A model generated the notes under the pieces. It was not told the DNA's origin and ran no database searches. It saw only the letters and a program-made list of their open reading frames with translations. Source: Sulfurimonas sp. (lineage in GTDB: Bacteria; Campylobacterota; Campylobacteria; Campylobacterales; Sulfurimonadaceae). Taken from it: DNA of 12,680 nucleotides. Where the stretch lies: contig DTVI01000012.1 of assembly GCA_012963655.1 (NCBI GenBank), positions 1 to 12,680 on the forward strand, in the 5' to 3' direction. Shown piece after piece: positions 6,648 through 12,680 of the stretch (its first letter is position 1; every line of letters begins with the position of its first letter). Made by a program: the position numbers and the translations under genes.

Positions 6648-7281
6648 ATATGAGAGAAGTAGAATGCTCTTAGGAGACTCGTTTGATAAACTTGAAGGGG
6701 CAAAGATATTGCTTCTTGGAGTAGGGGGTGTGGGGAGTTTTTGTTTAGACTGCCTTTATAGAAATGGGATTAAAGACATCACTATTATAGACTTTGATTC
6801 TTATGATGAAAGTAACCAAAATCGTCAAATGTGGTCAGAACTTCATAATGGAGAGTCTAAGGTAGAGTCTATGAAAGAACATTATCCTGAGATTGAAATA
6901 ATGGATATGAAGATAACACCTGAATGGGTTAATAGCTTTGATTTTGAACCTTATGACCTTATTTTGGACGCAATAGATGACATTCATGCCAAATTGGCCT
7001 TAGCACAAAGGTGTTATAAAAAACTCATCTCAGCAACAGGCTCAGCAAAAAGACTAGATCCTACTAAGATAGAAGTAGCAACTATTTGGAAAACCCATGG
7101 TGACCGATTTGCTTCAAAGATAAGATATGAGCTCAAAAAACGCCGTTTTACTAAAAAATATCCTGTAATATTTTCAACTGAACCTGCTAGAGTAAAGGTT
7201 AAAGGTAGCTTTGTTGGGGTTACGGGTGCCTTTGGTATGACTATGTGTTCTTTGGCCATTCAAAAACTTATCGAAAAATAA
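6640..7281 (+). CDS. tcdA: TcdA/CsdL-like tRNA threonylcarbamoyladenosine dehydratase (ThiF superfamily)
   Basis: E1-like adenylating enzyme of 213 aa that probably cyclises the t6A base of tRNA to ct6A. It opens with PRYERSRMLLG and has the nucleotide-binding loop LLLGVGGVGS (residues 24-33) and the IIDFDSYDESNQNRQ stretch (49-63) with the Asp and Asn-Arg residues that bind ATP. Later LDAIDDIHAKLAL and a PVIFSTEPA segment (about 172-180) resemble TcdA more than MoeB or ThiF; no zinc CxxC pairs are seen. The start TTG at 6640 is set by a strong GGAGG (6629-6633) six bases upstream, overlapping surE by 8 nt. A longer GTG frame from 6604 lacks this support. It is shorter than E. coli TcdA (about 268 aa), without the C-terminal membrane tail. 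A different E1-like role cannot be excluded. Confidence 0.8.
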   Translation: MPRYERSRMLLGDSFDKLEGAKILLLGVGGVGSFCLDCLYRNGIKDITIIDFDSYDESNQNRQMWSELHNGESKVESMKEHYPEIEIMDMKITPEWVNSFDFEPYDLILDAIDDIHAKLALAQRCYKKLISATGSAKRLDPTKIEVATIWKTHGDRFASKIRYELKKRRFTKKYPVIFSTEPARVKVKGSFVGVTGAFGMTMCSLAIQKLIEK

Positions 7282-8556
7282 ATGGCGGTTCGTTCTCCTT
7301 CCTTAGAAAGTGCTCAGTGGATCAATCATGTACCTCTTTGTAAAAAAGACTTAGAAGGGGGTCTTGTTCTTCTTGACTTTTTTACCTACTGTTGTGTGAA
7401 CTGTTTAAATATCCTTCCTGATTTAAAAGCCTTAGAAAAAGAATTCAAGAAAGAATTATTAGTGATAGGGATTCATTCAGCAAAGCATTCACATGAAAAA
7501 GAAACTTCTAACATCAAAGAAGCCTTGAAAAAATACAAGATTGATCATATTGTTATTAATGATGGGGATTTAAATTTATGGGAGGCCTTTGGCATAAAGG
7601 CTTGGCCAAGTTTAGTCTTACTAGATTCAAAGGGATACATAATTTCAAGCTATCAAGGTGAAGGACATCTTCAAGCCTTAAGAGAAGATATTAAACAAGA
7701 GATTCAAAAAACTAAGCCAAGTTCTAAATCCTTTAAGCCTGATACTCAAGAGATAAAAGGTTTGTTGAAATTTCCTCAAAAAATACTTGCCTCACAAGAC
7801 TACCTCTTCATTTCACACTTAGATGAGGTATTAGTCTGTACTTATGAGGGGTTAGTCTTACATAAAATATCAAACTTGAAAGAACCTCAGGGGATGGCTT
7901 ATGTTAATGGTTCACTTTTTATAGCGCTAAGAGAAGGAAACTGCATTATTGAGATAAGTGAAAACTTCTTGAAAAAAACAATCTTTTTAGAGAACTTGCG
8001 AAACCCTTATGATCTAGACAGTGATGGGATAACACTCTTTGTGGCCTTAGCCGGTGCGCATCAGATTAAGGCTTATGATTTAACAACAAAACAAGAAATT
8101 CTAGCTATAGGGCAAGAAAATTCTGAATCCTTACATGATGGGCCTTTTAGTGAAGCTGTACTTGCTCAGCCTACAGGACTGTCACTCTTAGAAGATGAAC
8201 TGTATTTTGTTGATTCTGAAATTTCAAGTTTAAGATGTGCTTCTTTTAATGAGGTGAATTCCCTTATTTATAATAATGATGAACTTCAACATCCCCTAGA
8301 TTTAACAGCAGGGCAATATGGAGATGGATGTGGTGGAGGAAGAGTCTTTATTACAGACAGCTATAATAATAAGCTAAAAGTGTATAATCCCCAGACAAAA
8401 GAAGTTGTCACTATATTAGATGACTTAAATGAACCCTCAGGGGTAGATAAAAAAGCCTGTGAATTATATATTTGTAATACGAATAAACATGAAATTATTA
8501 TTTTTGATTTATCACAAATGCAAAAAAGAACTTTAGAACTAAGGGAATATCTATGA
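7282..8556 (+). CDS. Thioredoxin-fold/NHL propeller protein (NHLRC2-like)
   Basis: Protein of 424 aa with no signal peptide, so probably cytoplasmic. Residues about 10-145 form a thioredoxin/TlpA-like domain with VLLDFFTYCCVNCLNILPDL (CxxC = C38-V-N-C41, with C37 beside it) and the cis-Pro region KAWPSLVLLDSKG. Residues about 165-420 look like a six-bladed NHL beta-propeller, with blade signatures such as EPQGMAYVNGSLFIA, NPYDLDSDGITLFVA, QPTGLSLLEDELYFVD, HPLDLTAGQ and EPSGVDKKACELYICN. This order and the YCC(V/I)NC motif match the NHLRC2 family of bacteria and animals, whose function is poorly defined. The ATG follows the tcdA stop with no gap and in the same frame, without a Shine-Dalgarno site, so translation probably depends on re-initiation. 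It overlaps lpxB by 4 nt (ATGA). A thiol-redox role is inference. Confidence 0.82.
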   Translation: MAVRSPSLESAQWINHVPLCKKDLEGGLVLLDFFTYCCVNCLNILPDLKALEKEFKKELLVIGIHSAKHSHEKETSNIKEALKKYKIDHIVINDGDLNLWEAFGIKAWPSLVLLDSKGYIISSYQGEGHLQALREDIKQEIQKTKPSSKSFKPDTQEIKGLLKFPQKILASQDYLFISHLDEVLVCTYEGLVLHKISNLKEPQGMAYVNGSLFIALREGNCIIEISENFLKKTIFLENLRNPYDLDSDGITLFVALAGAHQIKAYDLTTKQEILAIGQENSESLHDGPFSEAVLAQPTGLSLLEDELYFVDSEISSLRCASFNEVNSLIYNNDELQHPLDLTAGQYGDGCGGGRVFITDSYNNKLKVYNPQTKEVVTILDDLNEPSGVDKKACELYICNTNKHEIIIFDLSQMQKRTLELREYL

Positions 8557-9581
8557 AACTACTTGTATCGGCCTTAGAGCCATCATCAAACTTACATCTT
8601 AAAGCCTTATATCCTCACCTAGAAGAAGTAGAGTTATGCGGTATTTTTGATGAATCTTTAGGGGACCCTTTATATAGTCCTAAAGAATTTTCAGTAATGG
8701 GAATTAAAGATGTTATTGGTAAGATCTTTGCCGCTAAGGAAGCAATGGCTGAACTAGTTTTCTTAGCCAAAGATGTTGATAAGGTCTTACTTATTGATGC
8801 ACCTGCCTTTAATCTTCCTTTGGCAAAAAAGATAAAAGAAAAATATCCAGACATAGAGATTTCGTATTATGTGCTTCCAAAGGTTTGGGCATGGAAGAAA
8901 AAACGTGCCGCCAAGGTAGATAAGTATTGTGACAATTTACTTTCTATCTTTCCTTTTGAAAATCAGTTCTACCCTAGATCAAAATATGTTGGAAACCCTT
9001 TAATGGATGAAATTAAGGTGTGTAAGGGAAAAGTGAGTCAAAACAATAAGATAGCTTTTTTAGCAGGAAGTAGAAAGTCAGAAGTAAGAGCCTTAATGCC
9101 TATTTATCATGAACTTCGAGCTAAACACAAAGAAGAAGCAATCTTAGTTATTCCTCCTCATTTTAGTGATGTTGAGATAGAAGACTTATATGGAGATATT
9201 TCTAAGTTCAAGGTGATTAAAAACACACATGAAGCACTCTTAGAAGCGGACTTCGCTTATGTCTGTTCAGGAACTGCTACCTTAGAATGTTCTTTAATAG
9301 GTACACCTATGGTCTTAGTTTTTGTCGCCAATAAACTCGAATACTGGATAGGAAGAAAGTTTGTTAAGCTTGCTCATGTTGGCCTTGCAAATATTATTTT
9401 TGATTTTCAAGACAAAAAAGCAATGCATGTAGAACTACTTCAAGATGAGGTTAATGTTGAACAAATGTATGAGGTATATGAAAGCATTGATAAACAGAAA
9501 TTTTTAGAGCGTTCTATTGAACTAAGAGAAGAACTTGGACAAAGTAGGCTTAAAGATGTGGCGGAGATTATATTAAAGTGA
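8553..9581 (+). CDS. lpxB: LpxB, lipid-A-disaccharide synthase
   Basis: Peripheral inner-membrane glycosyltransferase (GT-B fold, family GT19) that joins UDP-2,3-diacylglucosamine to lipid X to make the lipid A disaccharide. At 342 aa it is shorter than the roughly 380 aa enterobacterial enzyme, apparently normal for this phylum. Motifs: VSALEPSSNLHLKAL at the start (the usual GExSGD variant), EFSVMGIKDVIGKI, LIDAPAFNLPLAKK, ISYYVLPKVWAWKKKRAAKVDKYCDNLLSIFPFE, YVGNPLMDE, the donor-domain FLAGSRKSEVRALMP, and VCSGTATLECSLIGTPMVLVF near the nucleotide-sugar site. It begins by ATGA overlap with the preceding gene and ends overlapping the symporter start, so it sits mid-operon. An LpxH-like gene lies further downstream at 12420. 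A Gram-negative, LPS- or LOS-bearing cell is implied. Confidence 0.94.
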   Translation: MKLLVSALEPSSNLHLKALYPHLEEVELCGIFDESLGDPLYSPKEFSVMGIKDVIGKIFAAKEAMAELVFLAKDVDKVLLIDAPAFNLPLAKKIKEKYPDIEISYYVLPKVWAWKKKRAAKVDKYCDNLLSIFPFENQFYPRSKYVGNPLMDEIKVCKGKVSQNNKIAFLAGSRKSEVRALMPIYHELRAKHKEEAILVIPPHFSDVEIEDLYGDISKFKVIKNTHEALLEADFAYVCSGTATLECSLIGTPMVLVFVANKLEYWIGRKFVKLAHVGLANIIFDFQDKKAMHVELLQDEVNVEQMYEVYESIDKQKFLERSIELREELGQSRLKDVAEIILK

Positions 9582-10918
9582 TGGCAGAAATAAACAATAT
9601 TATAAGCATAATCAACGGTATAGTTTGGGGACCACTAATGTTAGCCCTAATCTTAGGGACAGGACTTTATCTAAGTCTTGGTCTAAAATTCATGCCAATT
9701 CGTATGATAAAAGAAGGCTTTGCTCTTATCTTTAAGGGTAGAAAGTTTGATGATAAAGAAGGTGAGATTTCTCCTTTTAATGCCTTGATGACATCTCTTT
9801 CTGCGACGATTGGAACAGGAAATATTGCGGGAGTAGCTACGGCTATTGCCTTAGGTGGAGCCGGAGCTATGTTTTGGATGTGGCTTGCAGCTTTCCTAGG
9901 TATGGCAACTAAGTACGCTGAAGCCGTACTCGCGGTTGAATATAGAGAATGTGATGAAGATGGTAATCATGTTGGTGGGCCTATGTATTACATCAAAAAT
10001 GGCTTAGGTGAAAACTGGAAATTCTTAGGTTTTGTTTTTGCTTTTTTTGCTTCTATCGCAGGTTTTGGAATTGGTAATACTATTCAAGCACATTCTGTTT
10101 CAGATGTGCTTTATTCTTCTTTTGATATTCCTGTTTTATATTCAGGTCTTATTTTAGCTGTTTTAGTTGGCTTTGTTTTAATTGGTGGGATTAAAAGCAT
10201 TGCAAGCGTTGCAGGTAAGCTTGTACCCTTTATGGCAGTGATTTATTTGAGTGCAGGGGTGATTATATTAGTGCTGAATATAACAGCTATACCTCAGGCT
10301 CTTTCTTTAATTGTTACGTCTGCATTTACAGGAACGGCGGCAGTAGGCGGTTTTGCGGGTGCAAGTATTTGGGCTGCGCTTCAATTTGGTGTGGCCAGAG
10401 GGATTTTTTCTAATGAAGCAGGGCTAGGTTCTGCGCCTATTGCTCACGCGGCGGCTAAGACAGACTCTCCTGTTAGCCAAGGTTTAGTAGCGATGATGGG
10501 GACCTTTATAGATACTATCATTATTTGTTCAATTACAGGTCTTGCTATTGTACTTTCAGGGGAGTATCTTTCGGGTGCTTCAGGTGCTACACTTTCGGCC
10601 TTAGCCTTTGCGAAGATGCTTCCTTTTGTGGGTGAATATATTGTGACCTTTGGTCTTATCTTATTTGCCTTTACGACCTTGGTTGCTTGGAGCTTTTATG
10701 GAGAGAAGTCTGTATATTTCTTACTTGGGCAAAAAGCAATTATCCCTTTTAGAATTCTTTGGGTCTTAGTTATCCCTTTTGGCTCGATGATGGATTTAAA
10801 GTTTATATGGCTTTTAGCAGATACTTTAAATGCCTTAATGGCCTTACCAAACCTTATAGCCTTACTTCTTCTAAGTCCAGTTGTATTTAGATTAACAAAG
10901 ACTTACTTTGCAAAATAA
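9581..10918 (+). CDS. AGCS-family sodium:alanine/glycine symporter
   Basis: Polytopic inner-membrane transporter of 445 aa from ATG 9581 that takes up small neutral amino acids with Na+. The family signature TSLSATIGTGNIAGVATAIALGGAGAMFWMWLAAFLGMATKYAEAVLAVEYRE is at about residues 67-120, followed by HVGGPMYYIKNGLG and, later, GVARGIFSNEAGLGSAPIAHAAAKTDSPVSQGL, which carries conserved substrate- and ion-site residues. About ten hydrophobic helices are visible. The start overlaps the lpxB stop (TGATG); a GTG one codon earlier (9578) is equally possible, and the nearest GGAG lies too far upstream (about 15 nt) to decide. It is the last gene of the surE run, since greA has a separate promoter just after its stop. 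Substrate (alanine, glycine or another) cannot be assigned. Confidence 0.93.
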   Translation: MAEINNIISIINGIVWGPLMLALILGTGLYLSLGLKFMPIRMIKEGFALIFKGRKFDDKEGEISPFNALMTSLSATIGTGNIAGVATAIALGGAGAMFWMWLAAFLGMATKYAEAVLAVEYRECDEDGNHVGGPMYYIKNGLGENWKFLGFVFAFFASIAGFGIGNTIQAHSVSDVLYSSFDIPVLYSGLILAVLVGFVLIGGIKSIASVAGKLVPFMAVIYLSAGVIILVLNITAIPQALSLIVTSAFTGTAAVGGFAGASIWAALQFGVARGIFSNEAGLGSAPIAHAAAKTDSPVSQGLVAMMGTFIDTIIICSITGLAIVLSGEYLSGASGATLSALAFAKMLPFVGEYIVTFGLILFAFTTLVAWSFYGEKSVYFLLGQKAIIPFRILWVLVIPFGSMMDLKFIWLLADTLNALMALPNLIALLLLSPVVFRLTKTYFAK

Positions 10919-10920
10919 GA

Positions 10921-10947
10921 TATAATAACAATAATAATAGATTAGGA
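10921..10947 (+). promoter_or_regulatory. greA promoter (-10) and ribosome-binding site
   Basis: A consensus TATAAT (10921-10926) starts two bases after the symporter stop. No clear -35 is present; TTGCAA at 10908 is too close. A +1 near 10933 would give a leader of about 22 nt that includes AGGA (10944-10947), seven bases before the greA ATG. Unlike the regulator and surE promoters this one makes a normal leadered message. Confidence 0.55.
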
Positions 10948-10954
10948 ATACACT

Positions 10955-11452
10955 ATGGAACGTAAAGAACCAATGACCACTTATGGATATGCAAAATTAT
11001 CTTTTGAATTAAATGATTTAAAAAACAGAGAATTACCAGAAATTGTAAAAGAAATTGAGGTAGCACTTGAGCATGGTGACTTAAAAGAAAATGCTGAATA
11101 TCATGCGGCAAAAGAAAAACAAAGATTGGTTGATCTTCGTCTTTCAGAACTTGCTGATGTTTTAAGCTTTGCTCAAATTGTTGATCCTTCTGTACTTGAA
11201 CACGCTAGAGTGAGCTTTGGCTCAACTGTAGTTCTTTGTGATTTGGATACAGATGAGGAAATCACCTATACAATAGTAGGTGGATGTGAAAGCAATCCTA
11301 CAAATGGACTTATCTCTTTTAACTCACCCTTAGCAAAACAGCTTCTTGGAAAAGAAGAAGGAGATGAGTTTAAGGCTAAGTTACCTGGTGGGGTGAAAGA
11401 ATATGAACTCTTAGAAGTAAAATATCAGGAGATCGTGTTTGACTGCAACTAG
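10955..11452 (+). CDS. greA: GreA, transcript cleavage factor
   Basis: RNA polymerase secondary-channel factor that stimulates cleavage of backtracked RNA, 165 aa. The N-terminal antiparallel coiled coil (about 8-80) has the tip EHGDLKENAEYHAAKEKQ, including the acidic residues D42 and E45 that coordinate the catalytic metal. The C-terminal FKBP-like globular domain (about 85-160) ends with SFNSPLAKQLLGKEEGDEFKAKLPGGVKEYELLEVKY, a strong family signature. Its opening MERKEPMTTYGYAKLSFELNDLK matches the normal GreA start, and AGGA lies 7 nt upstream. The 3' end overlaps the argC start by 14 nt and supplies the argC ribosome-binding site within its last codons, so argC expression is probably coupled to greA. 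Confidence 0.95.
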   Translation: MERKEPMTTYGYAKLSFELNDLKNRELPEIVKEIEVALEHGDLKENAEYHAAKEKQRLVDLRLSELADVLSFAQIVDPSVLEHARVSFGSTVVLCDLDTDEEITYTIVGGCESNPTNGLISFNSPLAKQLLGKEEGDEFKAKLPGGVKEYELLEVKYQEIVFDCN

Positions 11453-12430
11453 AGTAGGTATTATTGGAGCAAGTGGATATACGGGTTTAGAACTCATTAA
11501 GATACTAGTTACCCATCCTTTTTTTGACATTACTTATATTGCGACTACAACAGGTGGCATAGACTTAGATGTCTTACATCCTTGTATGAAAGGTGTATTT
11601 AACTGCGCGGTAGATAAGGCAGATACAGATGAGATTATTAAAAAATGTGATCTTGTCTTTCTTGCCCTTCCTCATCAAGCCTCTATGGGCTTTGCTAAGG
11701 GACTTTTAAATGCAGGTGTAAAAGTAGTAGACTTATCTGCGGATTATCGTTTGGATGTAGACACTTATGAAAAATATTATTGTGCACATGAAGACAAAGA
11801 CCATTTAGATGAAGCAGTATATGGACTTCCTGAGCTGTATAGAGAAGAGATTAAAAAGGCATCTTTAGTTGCTAATCCTGGTTGTTATCCAACGGCTTCT
11901 ATCCTAGCTCTAGCCCCTTTTACAAAATATATAGATGAAAGCTTTCCTATTTTTATAGACGCAAAATCAGGTGTAACAGGTGCGGGTAAAAAATGCAGTG
12001 ACTCAACGCATTTTGTAAGTATTAATGAAAATATTTTTGCTTATAAGGTTTTTAACCATAGACATGAACCTGAGATTAAAGAAAAACTTTTCAAACAAAG
12101 TAAAAAAGAGTTTGATATTAATTTTGTACCCCACCTTATCCCTGCTACAAGAGGTGAATTAATAAAGAGATAGACCCTATTAAAGTACTTAAAGAATTTT
12201 ATAAAGATGAACCTTTTGTAAGAGTTTTTGATAAACCTGTAGATATTAAGTCTTGTGCTGGAACAAACTTTTGTGATGTATATGCACAAAGAAAAGGCAA
12301 AAAGCTTTATGTTAATTCTGCGGTAGATAATATTTTAAGAGGCTCTTCCTCTCAAGCTGTGGCTAATGCAAACCTTATGTGTGGCTATCTTGAAAACACA
12401 TCTCTTCCAATCATAGCTTATGTCCCATAG
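11439..12430 (+). pseudogene. argC: argC, N-acetyl-gamma-glutamyl-phosphate reductase, disrupted by small deletion and frameshift
   Basis: Arginine-pathway enzyme reducing N-acetylglutamyl phosphate to the semialdehyde. The first frame gives TRVGIIGASGYTGLELIKIL (NADP site), LALPHQAS, VDLSADYRL, the catalytic-cysteine motif VANPGCYPTASI (C149), DAKSGVTGAGK, NHRHEPEI and PHLIPATRG, then breaks to a stop at 12171-12173. The rest of the protein continues in another frame from about 12158: INKEIDPIKVLKEFYKDEPFVRVF, then KSCAGTNFCDVYAQ and NSAVDNILRGSSSQAVANANLMCGY, to TAG at 12428-12430. About 7-10 conserved residues normally following TRG (the MLxTIYV strand) are missing, so a deletion whose length is not a multiple of three, probably near 22 nt, explains both the shift and the gap. 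The start is TTG 11439, six bases after AGGAGA (11427-11432). As written, no full enzyme is made; strain mutation and assembly error both remain possible. Confidence 0.85.
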
Positions 12431-12680
12431 GCTTATCTTACTAGAAGGTGCTATCCTTATTTCAGATGCGCATTACAGCGATAAGTACCCTCATTTTTAT
12501 TCTTTTTTACAAGCCCTTGATGAAGGACGTATTCAAACCTCTCAACTTATTTTGATGGGAGATATGTTTGAACTTCTTTTTGGGATAATAAAGCGAACGC
12601 AAAAAGATAATGAAAAAGAGATATCTCTTTTAAACAAAATTTCAAAGAAAATAGAAGTGATTTATTTTGAAGGAAATCAT
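12420..12680 (+). CDS. LpxH-like metallophosphoesterase, probable UDP-2,3-diacylglucosamine diphosphatase (3' end outside window)
   Basis: The first 87 residues of a calcineurin-like phosphoesterase. The three metal-site motifs appear in order: ILISDAHYS (DxH), LILMGDMFELLFG (GD) and IYFEGNH (GNH) at the window edge. The GDMFEL form and the spacing resemble LpxH, which releases UMP to make lipid X, the substrate of LpxB; that gene lies 2.8 kb upstream. The ATG at 12420 overlaps the end of the shifted argC frame by 11 nt, so it appears to be co-transcribed with argC. No Shine-Dalgarno is visible, implying coupling; the argC frameshift could therefore also lower its expression. Another phosphoesterase role remains possible because the C-terminal part is missing. 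Confidence 0.7.
   Translation, partial: MSHRLILLEGAILISDAHYSDKYPHFYSFLQALDEGRIQTSQLILMGDMFELLFGIIKRTQKDNEKEISLLNKISKKIEVIYFEGNH

Noticed and set aside
7014..7259. Open frame of 81 codons on the minus strand inside the tcdA-like gene
   Set aside because: Antisense to conserved TcdA motifs, with no supporting signals.
12150..12180. Programmed frameshift in argC
   Set aside because: No slippery heptamer or stimulatory structure is evident, and conserved residues are missing at the junction, which points to a deletion.
12041..12289. Open frame of 82 codons on the minus strand across the argC break
   Set aside because: It is antisense to recognisable argC sequence in both frames and has no ribosome-binding site or family signature.

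Overview
The window is AT-rich, densely packed bacterial DNA. The best fit is a Campylobacterota (Epsilonproteobacteria) chromosome of the Sulfurimonas/Arcobacter/Sulfurovum kind. This rests on the style of the genes: an ArsRS-like two-component pair, a lipid A disaccharide synthase beginning with an EPSSN motif in place of the usual GExSGD, a chemotaxis receptor tip with long flanking helices, and frequent TTG starts. It is inference from protein style, not from a marker gene.

Layout. (1) 3-2304: the 3' end of feoA and a complete feoB, overlapping by 14 nt, for ferrous iron uptake. (2) 2305-2519: a 215-nt spacer holding a second, slightly diverged copy of the last codons of feoB, nested inverted repeats and a strong extended -10 promoter. 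(3) 2520-4474: an OmpR-type response regulator and its membrane histidine kinase. (4) 4485-5738, minus strand: a methyl-accepting chemotaxis protein convergent with the kinase; one short palindrome spans both stop codons. (5) 5871-10918, plus strand: five tightly coupled genes, surE, tcdA-like, a thioredoxin/NHL propeller protein, lpxB and an AGCS-type sodium/amino acid symporter. Adjacent genes overlap by a few bases or abut. (6) 10955-12680: greA with its own promoter, argC broken by a small deletion with frameshift, and the start of an LpxH-like metallophosphoesterase that runs off the window.

How the parts relate. FeoAB imports Fe2+. The two-component pair is transcribed from its own promoter and probably senses an envelope or pH-type signal, as its Helicobacter relatives do. 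The surE-agcS run mixes nucleotide salvage, tRNA t6A modification, a probable cytoplasmic thiol-redox protein, lipid A assembly and amino acid/Na+ uptake; this is a housekeeping operon, not a dedicated pathway. lpxB and the LpxH-like gene both belong to lipid A synthesis but are separated by three unrelated genes.

I see no mobile element, CRISPR array, RNA gene, defence system or biosynthetic cluster, and nothing I would call a new system. The points most worth following are the feoB tail duplicate, the matched pair of apparently leaderless promoters (regulator and surE), the disrupted argC and the HAMP-less chemoreceptor.
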